Assembly (NCBI RefSeq): GCF_902706295.1 | Contig: NZ_CACSJJ010000008.1 | Span: forward strand, 62,001 to 126,000 | Direction: 5' to 3' | Origin: Arthrobacter sp. 18067 | GTDB taxonomy: Bacteria; Actinomycetota; Actinomycetes; Actinomycetales; Micrococcaceae | Length of the DNA: 64,000 nucleotides | Shown here: one piece after another, positions 1 to 8,900 of the stretch | Layout of the letters: each line of letters opens with the position of its first letter | How positions within the stretch are numbered: the stretch's first letter is position 1 | Notes under the pieces: generated by a model | What the model saw: only the letters and a program-made list of their open reading frames with translations | What the model was told of the DNA's origin: nothing | The model's database searches: none | Translations under genes and position numbers: made by a program

Positions 1-1
1 A

Positions 2-664
2 CTGCAGGCGGCGTACGGGACTGGCTCACTGGGTACCAGCGGCTTTGACGCCATCGCCATCGAGGCCGACCTCACCACCCCCGAAGGCATCGAGTCAGCA
101 GTTGAACAAACCGTGGCGGACCTTGGGGCCATCGACATCCTGGTCCTCAACGGCCCCGGCCCCAAGCCCGGCGCCGCCGCGACCTTGGGCTCGGACGACA
201 TCGCTGCGGCCTTCGATCTCCTCGTCAAACCCCACCACGCCTTGGTATCGCACGTCCTTCCGGGCATGCGGGAACGGCGTTGGGGCCGCATCCTGGCCAT
301 CGGATCCAGCGGCGTCGTCGCTCCGCTGCCCAACCTTGCCGTCTCCAACACTGGACGGGCCGCCCTGGCCGGCTACCTCAAGACGCTCGCCGCCGAAGTG
401 GCGTTGGATGAAGTCACCGTGAATCTCCTCCTTCCCGGCAGGATCGCCACCGACCGCGTCACCCAGCTTGACCAAGCCGCCGCCAAACGACGCGGCACCA
501 CGACGGAAGACATCCAACTCGAATCCCGCAAGACCATCCCCGCCCGCCGCTATGGAGAGCCCGCCGAGTTCGGTGCGGCTGCCGCGTTCCTGTGCAGCGC
601 CCCGGCGTCGTACATCACCGGAGTCGCGCTCAGGTGCGACGGCGGCCTGATCCGCAGCCTCTAA
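2..664 (+). CDS. SDR-family oxidoreductase, 5' end outside window
   Basis: The reading frame is open from the window edge, so the N-terminal Rossmann glycine motif is missing. What remains is a classical short-chain dehydrogenase fold: a DILVLNGPGPKPG strand where canonical members have NNAG, RILAIGSS with the catalytic-site serine, TVNLLLPGRIATDR, and the C-terminal ITGVALRCDGGLIRSL. The usual YxxxK pair aligns with SNTGR, so catalytic Tyr and Lys are replaced by Ser and Arg. An SDR subgroup with an SNxxR motif is known, so this is probably not a sequencing error, but chemistry by the standard mechanism is doubtful. It ends 27 bases before an aldehyde dehydrogenase gene and is probably co-transcribed with it. 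Confidence 0.85.
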   Translation: MQAAYGTGSLGTSGFDAIAIEADLTTPEGIESAVEQTVADLGAIDILVLNGPGPKPGAAATLGSDDIAAAFDLLVKPHHALVSHVLPGMRERRWGRILAIGSSGVVAPLPNLAVSNTGRAALAGYLKTLAAEVALDEVTVNLLLPGRIATDRVTQLDQAAAKRRGTTTEDIQLESRKTIPARRYGEPAEFGAAAAFLCSAPASYITGVALRCDGGLIRSL

Positions 665-690
665 CCCCCCCTACTTTCAAAGGAAAAACA

Positions 691-2166
691 ATGACGTCAA
701 CAGCCTTGGAAACCACCCTTGCCTTGAACGCCACCATCACCGCACAACACCTCATCAATGGCCAATGGCTGGGCGAGGCGAACACGCAGCGGATGAACCC
801 GGCCCGTCCGGAAGAGCTCGCGGCCCTCTCCCCCAGCGGCTCAGCCCAGGACGTGGACGCTGCCATCACCGCCGCCACTGCGGCACAGCCCGGGTGGGCT
901 GCCATGCCCGCGCCGTCGCGGGGCGCCATCCTCATCGCTGCCGGCAACCTCCTGATAGAACGCCAGGCAGCCATCGCCGAGGACCTGGTCCGCGAAGAAG
1001 GCAAGACCCTGGCCGAGGCCAAGGGCGAGGTCAAGCGCGCCTCCGACGTCCTGCGTTTCTTTGGCTCCCTCGGCTGGGCCGCTGCCGGTGAGGTCCTGCC
1101 CAGCGGCTTGCCGGACACCACCATCACTACCCGCCGCGAGCCGCTGGGCGTCATTGGGCTGATTACCCCGTGGAACTTCCCCATCGCCATTCCGGCATGG
1201 AAGACCGCCCCGGCACTGATCAGCGGCAACACCGTGGTCATCAAGCCGGCGGAACTCACACCGTTGTCGGCAACCCACCTGGCCCGTGCACTCCAGGACG
1301 CCGGACTGCCTGCGGGCGTCTTCAACGTGGTGCACGGCAAGGGCCGCGTGGTGGGCGATGCCCTGGCCCGGGATCCGCGCATCGCCGGCATGTCCTTCAC
1401 CGGTTCTACCAAAATCGGCCTCGGGCTGCAGGAAATCCTCAACGCCCGTCGTGCCCGGGTCCAACTGGAAATGGGCGGCAAGAACGGTGTCCTGGTCCTC
1501 GACGACGCCGATGCCCGCAAAGCCGCGCAGGTGGTGGCCGCAGGTGCTTTCGGCCTGACCGGACAGGCCTGCACGGCGACGTCCCGTGTCTACGTGACGC
1601 CGGGCATCCGCGCTGCGTTCCTGGAAGCACTGGTCCAGGAGGCTGCGGCCTACAGCACCGGCGACGGTCTTGACCCGGATGCCCGCATGGGCGCCGTGGT
1701 GAGCAGGCAGCAATTCGGGCAGGACCAGGCCGCGGTGCGTACCGCCGTCGAACGCGGCGCAACGCTCCTGCATGGAAGCTACGACGGCGACCCGAACGGC
1801 CCGCTGTTCTTCCCGGCCGCGGTACTCACGGACCTGCCAATGGACGACGCAGCGGTAACGGAGGAGATCTTCGGGCCGGTGGTTGCGGTACTTGAGGTGC
1901 CCGATTACGAGGCCGGCCTCGCTGCCATCAACGATTCCCGCTACGGCCTCACCGCCGGCATCTGCACGGACTCGCTGGCCCTCGCAACGGACTTCGCTGC
2001 AAGGGCGCAGGCCGGTGTGGTCAAAGTGAACCGCCCCACCGCGGGGCTGGACCTCAACGTGCCTTTCGGTGGCGTGAAGGACTCCTCAACAAATACATTC
2101 CGCGAGCAAGGCAGGTCCGCCCTGGACTTCTACACCTGGGGCAAGACCGTCTACACGGGTGTGTAG
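691..2166 (+). CDS. Aldehyde dehydrogenase, likely alpha-ketoglutaric semialdehyde (2,5-dioxopentanoate) dehydrogenase
   Basis: NAD(P)-dependent aldehyde dehydrogenase of 491 residues. Visible landmarks are ITPWNFPIAIPAWK (cofactor and tetrahedral-intermediate binding), FTGSTKIG, the general base in LEMGGKNG (E260) and the nucleophile in TGQACTATS (C294), then EEIFGPVVAV. The C-terminus (VKVNRPTAGLDLNVPFGGVK, then REQGRSALDFYT) is typical of the semialdehyde dehydrogenases that convert 2,5-dioxopentanoate to 2-oxoglutarate at the end of non-phosphorylated sugar-acid, pentose or hydroxyproline pathways. The start at 691 is supported by AAAGGA about seven bases upstream. The upstream SDR and downstream ferredoxin are in the same direction; the exact substrate is an inference. 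Confidence 0.88.
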   Translation: MTSTALETTLALNATITAQHLINGQWLGEANTQRMNPARPEELAALSPSGSAQDVDAAITAATAAQPGWAAMPAPSRGAILIAAGNLLIERQAAIAEDLVREEGKTLAEAKGEVKRASDVLRFFGSLGWAAAGEVLPSGLPDTTITTRREPLGVIGLITPWNFPIAIPAWKTAPALISGNTVVIKPAELTPLSATHLARALQDAGLPAGVFNVVHGKGRVVGDALARDPRIAGMSFTGSTKIGLGLQEILNARRARVQLEMGGKNGVLVLDDADARKAAQVVAAGAFGLTGQACTATSRVYVTPGIRAAFLEALVQEAAAYSTGDGLDPDARMGAVVSRQQFGQDQAAVRTAVERGATLLHGSYDGDPNGPLFFPAAVLTDLPMDDAAVTEEIFGPVVAVLEVPDYEAGLAAINDSRYGLTAGICTDSLALATDFAARAQAGVVKVNRPTAGLDLNVPFGGVKDSSTNTFREQGRSALDFYTWGKTVYTGV

Positions 2167-2172
2167 CGCGCC

Positions 2173-2493
2173 ATGAGCTATGTGATCGCCCAGCCCTGCG
2201 TAGACGTGAAGGACAAGGCATGCATTGAGGAATGCCCGGTGGATTGCATCTACGAGGGCGATCGCTCGCTCTACATCCACCCGTCCGAGTGCGTGGACTG
2301 CGGTGCGTGCGATCCCGTGTGCCCCGTGGAAGCGATCTACTTCGCGGACGACGTCCCGGATGAGTGGGCGGACTACGTCCGGGCGAACGCGGAGTTCTTC
2401 GAGGAACTGGGCTCGCCGCAGGGTGCTGGCGAGCTGGGCAATCTGGGCCGCGACCACCCGGTGGTCGCGGCGGAGCCCCTGCGTGTGGTTTAA
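2173..2493 (+). CDS. fdxA: 7Fe ferredoxin FdxA
   Basis: Small cytoplasmic electron carrier of 106 residues. The N-terminal MSYVIAQPCVDVKDKACIEE with CPVDC supplies ligands of a [3Fe-4S]/[4Fe-4S] arrangement, and CVDCGACDPVCP is a full second cluster motif; the YIHPSECVDCGACDPVCPVE stretch is near-invariant in actinobacterial FdxA. The start is fixed by the conserved MSYVIA beginning, six bases after the dehydrogenase stop. Its partner reductase or oxidase is not in the window, and placement behind the aldehyde dehydrogenase need not mean a functional link. It ends 14 bases before the convergent response-regulator gene. Confidence 0.93.
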   Translation: MSYVIAQPCVDVKDKACIEECPVDCIYEGDRSLYIHPSECVDCGACDPVCPVEAIYFADDVPDEWADYVRANAEFFEELGSPQGAGELGNLGRDHPVVAAEPLRVV

Positions 2494-2507
2494 CTGTTGC
2501 GTGTCAC

Positions 2508-3248
2508 CTAGTTGCTTGAGGCGGGCGCGAGCCTGTAACCGACGCCGCGGACCGTCTCAAGCCAGCGGGGCGCCTGGATGCTGTCGCCCAGCTTCTTCCG
2601 CAGGTTCCCCATATGCACCTCAACGGCGCGTTCGTCGGCGTCGCTGACGTAACTTCCGACGTCGTACGGTTCGTTGCGGAGGCGACGGGCGAGGTCTGCC
2701 TTGGTCCGCACAATCCGCCCGGTCTCCAGCAAGGCAAGCAGGAGGTCGAATTCGGTCCGGGTGAGTTTCAGCTCGGCGCCGTTCAGGACGGCGGTGCGGG
2801 AGCCAGCCGAGACGGCCAAGCCGTTGTGGCTCACCTCGGGGTCCGCGGCTTCGGGGACGCTCCTGGAGTCCGACGACGCGCGGGGCCTTCGCATCATGGC
2901 CTCGACACGGGCGCGCAGTTCGCGGGGTCGGAACGGCTTGGTCAGGTAGTCGTCGCCACCGGCCTCCAGACCCATGAGGGTATCGAGTTCCTCGGCGCGT
3001 GCCGTCAACATAATGATGTAGGCGTCGGAGGATTTGCGGATCTGGCGTGCGACTTCAAAGCCGTCGATGTCGGGTAGGCCCAGGTCCAACGTAATGACGT
3101 CCGGATTCAGTTCACGGGCCGACGTCACACCTGCAGATCCGGTGGACGCAGTGTGCACATCAAACCCCGCCTGGGATAGGACCACACGTACTAATTCCCG
3201 AATATCCTGGTCATCTTCAATGACCAGCCCCACACGAACTTCACTCAT
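2508..3248 (-). CDS. OmpR-family response regulator
   Basis: DNA-binding response regulator of 246 residues. The receiver domain (about 5-120) has the acidic pocket E11/D12, phosphoacceptor D55 in DVITLDLGLPD, T82 in IMLTAR and K104 in DDYLTKPFRP. The winged-helix effector domain (about 145-240) contains LKLTRTEFDLLLALL and the C-terminal VEVHMGNLRKKLGD, then ETVRGVGYRLAP. It is transcribed divergently from a sensor histidine kinase starting at 3348, so the two almost certainly form one two-component system even though they are not in one operon. The stimulus and target genes cannot be read from the sequence. Confidence 0.93.
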   Translation of the reverse strand: MSEVRVGLVIEDDQDIRELVRVVLSQAGFDVHTASTGSAGVTSARELNPDVITLDLGLPDIDGFEVARQIRKSSDAYIIMLTARAEELDTLMGLEAGGDDYLTKPFRPRELRARVEAMMRRPRASSDSRSVPEAADPEVSHNGLAVSAGSRTAVLNGAELKLTRTEFDLLLALLETGRIVRTKADLARRLRNEPYDVGSYVSDADERAVEVHMGNLRKKLGDSIQAPRWLETVRGVGYRLAPASSN

Positions 3249-3347
3249 CGCTGCCCCTCAGCCCCTTCGATAACCTCAGAAGTATATCCATTATGGTTAG
3301 GCTGATCTCATGAACCGACTTTCTTCTGCATCCGTGGTGGATGTGCC

Positions 3348-5018
3348 ATGACCCACCCTTCGACTTGGGATATTGGTGAAAAGAAGAAACTCTTGGTTTT
3401 CCAACGCTCGTTCCACGAACATACCCTGCGTATGCGTGTTGTCCTCAGCCAACTGCCGTTGTCGGTATGTGTTTGTATTTCCGCCATCCTGGTTTGGCTG
3501 TTTTTCCCGGCCACGCTGGAAAATCCGCAGTTCCTGATATTCCTGTTGAGTCAGGCATTCCTCCTTGCCCTGTGCGTCATTGTGCCTTGGCATCGGCTGC
3601 CCTTTGCCAGCTTCCTGGTGATCCCCATCCTGGATATGTTCTCCATAGCGTTCGGACGCGAGGGAGGGCAGGAAGCGCTCACGGGCCTCAGCGTCCTGGT
3701 GGTCCTTCCAGTTATTTGGCTGTGTGCCTCGGGCCTCTATCCAAAGCTGGCCATCGCCTTATCCTTCATTGGGCCCCTCGGCATTGTCTGGGTTCCTTTG
3801 TTTATCCGGGGTGATGTGACCGAACAGGCCCTCACCAAGCCTCTCCTTTTCCCCATCCTCATTCTCGGGATCGGAGTTTCCGTCAGCGTCCTGACCCTGA
3901 GCATGGTGCGCCAGCAACGTGCCATGGAGGAAAAGGACGAGGCACTCAAGGAAGCACTGGGTGTCAGCACCAAGCAGGAACGGCTCCTGAATACCGTTAT
4001 GGAGGCCCTGCCTCTGGGGGTCGTGGCCGTGGATGGCGACGGGCACGACATCCTCATGAACCGCCGCCAACGCCAAACCCACACGTTGGCCACTCCCCCG
4101 GACAACGCGGACCCCAACGAGTCCCAATTGCTGATCTTCGACACGGACCGGACCACTCCGTTGGCCACGGACCGCCGTCCTGTGCGCCGAGCCGTCCTGG
4201 GCGAACGGTTCACCGACCAGCTGGTGTGGCTCGGAGCAGGACAGGAGCAGCGCGCCTTCACCGCCAGCGCACGTCCCATGGCGGACGACGCCGGGAAGTT
4301 CGCTGGCTCCGTGGTGGTCTTCAGCGACGTGACGGAGCTGGTTAACGCGCTGGCAGCCAAGGACGACTTCGTTGCCAACGTGTCCCATGAGTTCCGCACA
4401 CCGTTAACGTCCATCCTGGGCTACGTGGAACTGATCATGGACGATCCCGACGCTTTGGATGCGCGGGGCCGCAAGCAACTCGACATCGTCCGGCGCAACG
4501 CCGAGCGACTGCTCACCCTCGTTTCCGATCTTCTGGCCGTGCGCTCAGGCCACATCGTCATCCAGCCGCACGCGGTGGACGTTGCCGAACTGGTGCGTGG
4601 CAGCGTCAACTCCGCCGAACCACGCGCAGCCAAGGCCGGCATCCGGCTCTCCATGGATATTCCCGAAGCATTGGAAGCCCACGTTGATTCTTCCCGCATT
4701 GCCCAGGTGCTGGACAACCTGGTGTCCAATGCGATCAAGTACTCACCCGACGGCGGCGACGTGGAAGTAGCTGCCTGGGAGGACCAGGACTACGTGTTCT
4801 GCCGGGTCACCGACACTGGCATGGGCATGAACGAAGAGGAGCAGGCCGAGGCTTTCACCAAGTTCTTCCGTGCCGGCGGCGTCCGTAACAGCACCATCCC
4901 CGGCGTCGGCCTTGGGCTGCCCATCAGCAAGGCAATCGTTGAAGCCCACGGCGGCACCATCACGCTTACCAGCGAACCGGGCAGGGGCACCACCTTTACG
5001 GTGAAAATGCCAGCCTGA
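3348..5018 (+). CDS. Membrane sensor histidine kinase
   Basis: Integral membrane kinase of 556 residues. Hydrophobic segments near residues 33-53, 60-80, 84-102, 112-130, 133-153 and 165-186 form a six-helix N-terminal sensor with almost no extracellular domain, suggesting membrane or intramembrane sensing. A PAS-like region (about 210-335) precedes the dimerisation box FVANVSHEFRTPLTSILGYV with phosphoacceptor H347. The ATPase domain shows VLDNLVSNAIKYS (N box), VTDTGMGM (G1), FTKFFRAG (F) and GVGLGLPISKAIVEAHGG (G2), so it should be catalytically complete. It faces the divergent OmpR-type regulator across a 99-base gap that probably holds both promoters. Confidence 0.92.
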   Translation: MTHPSTWDIGEKKKLLVFQRSFHEHTLRMRVVLSQLPLSVCVCISAILVWLFFPATLENPQFLIFLLSQAFLLALCVIVPWHRLPFASFLVIPILDMFSIAFGREGGQEALTGLSVLVVLPVIWLCASGLYPKLAIALSFIGPLGIVWVPLFIRGDVTEQALTKPLLFPILILGIGVSVSVLTLSMVRQQRAMEEKDEALKEALGVSTKQERLLNTVMEALPLGVVAVDGDGHDILMNRRQRQTHTLATPPDNADPNESQLLIFDTDRTTPLATDRRPVRRAVLGERFTDQLVWLGAGQEQRAFTASARPMADDAGKFAGSVVVFSDVTELVNALAAKDDFVANVSHEFRTPLTSILGYVELIMDDPDALDARGRKQLDIVRRNAERLLTLVSDLLAVRSGHIVIQPHAVDVAELVRGSVNSAEPRAAKAGIRLSMDIPEALEAHVDSSRIAQVLDNLVSNAIKYSPDGGDVEVAAWEDQDYVFCRVTDTGMGMNEEEQAEAFTKFFRAGGVRNSTIPGVGLGLPISKAIVEAHGGTITLTSEPGRGTTFTVKMPA

Positions 5019-5022
5019 GTGG

Positions 5023-5262
5023 TTAGTTCTTGAGCCCTGCTGCATCCCGACGGCGGCCGAACAGGAAGTAGCTGACCGGGCCGAAGAAGTTGATGAAGGA
5101 CACTGCGCGCCAGACTGCCTTCTTGCCCCTGATGTTTGAGTCCGGGGTTTTGGCGATGCTGCGCTGCGCGGCCACCAGCAGGGCCAGGTTCAACACTCCG
5201 CTGACCACGACTGAAATGCGTTGAGCTTGACTCATGTCGCGCCACGATTTCTTGCCGGCCAT
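5023..5262 (-). CDS. Small membrane protein resembling the PLD-nuclease N-terminal (PLDc_N-like) family
   Basis: 79-residue protein with two hydrophobic stretches (about 16-34 and 52-68), the second ending in INFFGPVSYFLFGRRRD. The pattern of two helices with G/P-x-x-Y-x-x-x-G-R-R at the end matches small actinobacterial membrane proteins of the PLDc_N type, whose role is unknown. It starts at 5262, is convergent with the histidine kinase (4 bases apart) and lies 36 bases downstream of the McrC-like gene on the same strand. No function is assigned. Confidence 0.7.
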   Translation of the reverse strand: MAGKKSWRDMSQAQRISVVVSGVLNLALLVAAQRSIAKTPDSNIRGKKAVWRAVSFINFFGPVSYFLFGRRRDAAGLKN

Positions 5263-5298
5263 GATGCCTCCTTATCGCCGAACGGTTTATGTCTCAGG

Positions 5299-6612
5299 CT
5301 AGTCCGACGCCGACCGGCCCGCTACGGCCTGGCGTACTACTTCGCCCCACGATTGCTCAGCGAGGTCGGCCACGGCCGCAAGAATCTCCGACGGCGGCAG
5401 CGCGAGGTCCAGCGGGTATTCCACAATGTCGATGTCCGTGTTGAGGATTCTACGAAGCTTCACTTCCCCGGCACCTGCGTAGACCAGCCAAGCTGTGGGA
5501 ACCCGGAGCGCAGTGCAGTACGCCAGCAGCTGATAATGGTCGGCACCGAGCGAGGCGCCGGCGTCGGAGGCTGCTTTGTATTTGGAGTCGTAGACCACCA
5601 CGGGGCGGCCGCCAAGGAAGTGCACTGCGTCGGGGCGGACCGTCAGACGGTCTGAGTCATTGACTGCCTCGTTCAGGAGGGCTCCATAGTGGAGGCGCAT
5701 CTCCCCGGGATGGGCGGCCATGGCCCCGCGCAGTGCGGTCCCCACGAACTCCTCAAACACCTTGGCCATGTCCACCACGAAGGACGCCGTTTGTTGCTTG
5801 CCCTCGCCCGCCTCGGCGGAGGCATTGCGCAGGATCACTTCGGACAGCCTCAGCACGGGGTGGTACCGGAGGTTCATTCGGCTGGCCCGCCACGGCGGCA
5901 GCGGCGCTCCGGACTGAAGCCGTGTGACGGCGTCGAGCTTTCCCTTGAGCTGCCGCAGTGGGATCAGGACGTCGGGCCGCACCCCGGGCACCTTTCCCAT
6001 CCGCTCCAACGCGGCACGCAGAATGCGGTTCTCGGCGATGTCCTCGGTGAATTCGTCGTAGGACACCTCCAGGGGCACCATCATTCCCGGGCGGCGGGAG
6101 ATCTGGTCCGAGATCCGAATCCGGCCTTTGACGGTCCGCAGCGATTCCTCCACCGTCAAGTAGCCCTGCAGGACTCCGCGGCTGAGGGCCCGGTCCGCCA
6201 ACTGCGCCAGGGATTCAGCCAGGGCACTCCACAGGTCCGGATGCTCCACGGCTTCCACCGAATGGTCGCGGAAACCCTGTTCCCCGGCGTAGCTCAGAAG
6301 GAACAGCAGCCGGCTCAGGCCAAGGCGGTCCTTGGGCCGGACTTCCAGTTGCACTGTGGGAGTGCGGACGGAGCCTACTTTGCCCACTGGCTCGATCCTG
6401 TAGAGGCCCATGCCCATGGGAGAGGCCTTGGCCAGGCCGCTGGCATTGAGGAACGCTGCAGATTCGGGATCGAGCTTGTCCACCACGCCGCCGGACAGCT
6501 CGTCCATGACGATATGCCGGGGGCCCGTGACCCGGCCGGCGCTGGCAGGTGCCCGAGAAGCGCTGGCAGGCGCCCGGCCGGGCCGGGGTGGGATGGCTTT
6601 AGCGGGCTGCAA
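5299..6612 (-). CDS. McrC-family restriction-system nuclease subunit
   Basis: 437 residues with the McrC architecture: an N-terminal beta-rich part (VQLEVRPKDRLGLSRLLFLL, the contact region to the McrB motor in this family), a helical middle (LTVEESLRTVKGRIRIS and SYDEFTEDIAENRILRAAL) and a C-terminal PD-(D/E)xK-type nuclease with FVVDMAKVFEEFV, then VRPDAVHFLGGRPVVVYDSKYKA carrying the D...DxK metal and catalytic residues, so cleavage activity looks intact. The first 25 residues are low-complexity (Ala/Arg/Pro) and the true start may be the internal methionine of HIVMDELSG. It overlaps the end of the McrB-like gene by 14 bases, which implies translational coupling. No methylase is nearby, fitting a modification-dependent (type IV) system. 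Confidence 0.88.
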   Translation of the reverse strand: MQPAKAIPPRPGRAPASASRAPASAGRVTGPRHIVMDELSGGVVDKLDPESAAFLNASGLAKASPMGMGLYRIEPVGKVGSVRTPTVQLEVRPKDRLGLSRLLFLLSYAGEQGFRDHSVEAVEHPDLWSALAESLAQLADRALSRGVLQGYLTVEESLRTVKGRIRISDQISRRPGMMVPLEVSYDEFTEDIAENRILRAALERMGKVPGVRPDVLIPLRQLKGKLDAVTRLQSGAPLPPWRASRMNLRYHPVLRLSEVILRNASAEAGEGKQQTASFVVDMAKVFEEFVGTALRGAMAAHPGEMRLHYGALLNEAVNDSDRLTVRPDAVHFLGGRPVVVYDSKYKAASDAGASLGADHYQLLAYCTALRVPTAWLVYAGAGEVKLRRILNTDIDIVEYPLDLALPPSEILAAVADLAEQSWGEVVRQAVAGRSASD

Positions 6613-8833
6613 GACGTCCCAGTAACTGGTCCAGGCCGAAGCGCTCCTCCAGCTGTGCCCGGTTCAGCTGCCCGTGGTAGTGCTCCTCCAGCAACGGCAT
6701 GAGCTCGTACTTCCAGATCCGGCGCAGGCCCGTCGGATTCTGGGCGGCGTTCTTCATGAAGTACGACGGCCCGATCATCAGGTCCCGGTCCCAGTCATCG
6801 ATCGCGGCGTTGAGCGCATCCAGAAGGTCCGCGTTGAGCGTGTCCAGTCCCCGCGCCTCCAGGAACCGCCGCAGCGATCCCTTGACCGGTTCCACGTTGG
6901 GGTGCAGTTCGATGAACGCGAAACGGCGGCGGATGGCGGCGTCCATCATGGCGATGGAGCGGTCCGCCGTGTTCATGGTGCCAATGATGTAGAGGTTGTC
7001 AGGCAGGCTGAAAGGCTCGTTGGGGCTGTACTGCAGGTAGATCCGGTCGTCCCTGTACTCCAGCAGGAAGTAGAGCTCGCCGAACACCTTGGCCAGGTTG
7101 GCGCGGTTCATTTCGTCGATGATCAGGAAGTACGGCTTGTGCGCGTTTTCCGGCTTGGCGGCTTCCTCGGCGAGCCGTCGCAGCGGCCCGGCGACGAGCT
7201 TGAAGGACACCTGGCCGTCGTCGGTCTTGTCCGGCCGGTAGCCCTCAAAGAAGTCCTCATAGGCGTAGGACGGGTGGAACTGGACCAGCTTCACGCGTTC
7301 GTCGGTATGATCGCCGGCCAGTTCGGCGGCGAGGTGCTTGGCAAGGTAGGTCTTGCCGGTGCCCGGAGGACCATAAAGAACCAGCTGCCGGTTCTCCTCG
7401 AGTAGTTCCGCGATCTCCGTGAGTGGCTCGAGGTCCATGTGAAGGGACGCTGCGAACTCCTCGGTCAGGGGCCGGAAGCCTTGCTGGACAACCTCGACGA
7501 CGGCGGTGGGCGGGGCCTCGTCCTCGCCGTCAGTTTCAGCTTCTACCGGGAGCAGTTCCTGCAGTGCCTGGATGACCCTGGTGACATCCACCAGGATGCC
7601 GGGGGTAGAGAGCTGCCGCTGGGCGTGGCGGGGAAGCTCGGGAATGGCATAGCTGTCATCGAACCAGCGGACCTTGCGGCGGATCCGACGGTTGTCCTCG
7701 TGATGTTCGGGCTCGCCGAGGACCACGCCGACCCGTACCCGTCCGGCGTGCTGGTAGAGCGTGAGGTCGCCGGGCTTCATCACCGTGAGGAAGGCGAAGA
7801 CGGCTGTCTTGGTGTCCTCCCGCTCCACGTAGCCAAGGTGCTTGTAATCCTCGTCCACTGCATGCTGAACCACTCCTGCCGTGACGCCTGCGGTCAGCGT
7901 GCGCAGGTGCTCCACGTCCAGGGTGGCCTTTTCTTCGGCGACCCAGGCCGCCAGGAGGTCCGCATTGTCGTGATGCGTGCGCAGGAGCCAGGAACGACGG
8001 CCCGGGTCTCCCACCTTGCGCCACTGGCTCACCAGTTGGCGGGCGTACCAGTCGATGCGCTGCCCGGCCTGCTCGTCCAGGTGCAGGCGGATGCGGTGGA
8101 TGTCCGCCGTGATGTCTTCATCCGAGTCACCCTTGGCGCCGCCCACAAGCGAAGCAAAAGCGTCCCGGATCTCTTGGCGTTCCACATCCGCCACCACGGG
8201 TTCGAAGTAGCTGGGCCACACCAGGTACTCGATGCTGCGGCGCAGGGCGGGCTGGTCCTCGGGCGTTGCCGCCGCGAGCTCATGGAATTTCAGGGGGTCC
8301 GCGAGCGCCTGGTTGATGGCGTCGGTGTTTTGGCTGTCCACATGGGCCACAAATCGGCACAACCACTTCAAGTGGTCCCAGATGGTCCAGTTGAATTCGG
8401 CAGTGCGGTCGCGGATGACTCCGTGGTCCGTCATGCCCTCGTAGAGTTCATCCGGCAGGTCAATAGGCGGCTCAACCCAGGACGCTGCTTCGGCAACGCG
8501 GGCGCGCTTCACCCTGAGTGACTTGACCTCATGGGCGAGCGGCAGCGACTGCAGGAACAGCAATTCCACGGCAAGCAGCTTGGCTTCCCTGGACGCGCCG
8601 TCCAGGTTCTGCCGGAGGTTGGTCATCATGGGCGCTTTGGAGTCCTCAACCCCGCGCTCAAGCCTTTCCAGCAACTCTCCGGCGGCATCCGCGGTCCACG
8701 TCAAGGTCCCGCCGTCCAGCGCCGAAGGTCTCCCCTGCAGCGCCGGACCGAGCACATACCAAGCCGCGTCCTCGATCTCCTTGGAGACTCCGGGGGCGCG
8801 GTCAATGGCAGGTTTCACGGAGGGAATCACCAT
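6599..8833 (-). CDS. McrB-like AAA+ GTPase/ATPase with EVE/PUA-like segment
   Basis: 744-residue motor subunit. The C-terminal AAA+ domain has Walker A GPPGTGKT (488-495), Walker B YFLIIDEMNRAN (568-579) and the McrB-type signature IIGTMNTADRS (616-626), followed by the arginine-finger region AAIRRRFAFIEL. Upstream, residues 351-420 (MKPGDLTLYQHAGRVRVGVV, then KVRWFDDSYAIPELPR) resemble the EVE/PUA-like modified-base reader fold seen in Mrr-type nucleases. The first 350 residues are helical and unrecognised. It probably recognises modified DNA and drives the McrC-like nuclease encoded next to it. It is divergent from a chorismate mutase gene starting at 8901. The nucleotide used and the modification read are unknown. 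Confidence 0.88.
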   Translation of the reverse strand: MVIPSVKPAIDRAPGVSKEIEDAAWYVLGPALQGRPSALDGGTLTWTADAAGELLERLERGVEDSKAPMMTNLRQNLDGASREAKLLAVELLFLQSLPLAHEVKSLRVKRARVAEAASWVEPPIDLPDELYEGMTDHGVIRDRTAEFNWTIWDHLKWLCRFVAHVDSQNTDAINQALADPLKFHELAAATPEDQPALRRSIEYLVWPSYFEPVVADVERQEIRDAFASLVGGAKGDSDEDITADIHRIRLHLDEQAGQRIDWYARQLVSQWRKVGDPGRRSWLLRTHHDNADLLAAWVAEEKATLDVEHLRTLTAGVTAGVVQHAVDEDYKHLGYVEREDTKTAVFAFLTVMKPGDLTLYQHAGRVRVGVVLGEPEHHEDNRRIRRKVRWFDDSYAIPELPRHAQRQLSTPGILVDVTRVIQALQELLPVEAETDGEDEAPPTAVVEVVQQGFRPLTEEFAASLHMDLEPLTEIAELLEENRQLVLYGPPGTGKTYLAKHLAAELAGDHTDERVKLVQFHPSYAYEDFFEGYRPDKTDDGQVSFKLVAGPLRRLAEEAAKPENAHKPYFLIIDEMNRANLAKVFGELYFLLEYRDDRIYLQYSPNEPFSLPDNLYIIGTMNTADRSIAMMDAAIRRRFAFIELHPNVEPVKGSLRRFLEARGLDTLNADLLDALNAAIDDWDRDLMIGPSYFMKNAAQNPTGLRRIWKYELMPLLEEHYHGQLNRAQLEERFGLDQLLGRLAAR

Positions 8834-8900
8834 GCCAACTTACCTTGTTTGGCTTACCTAAGCATCCGGATATCCACAGGGCCTGAGTAGGGTTGGTGGG

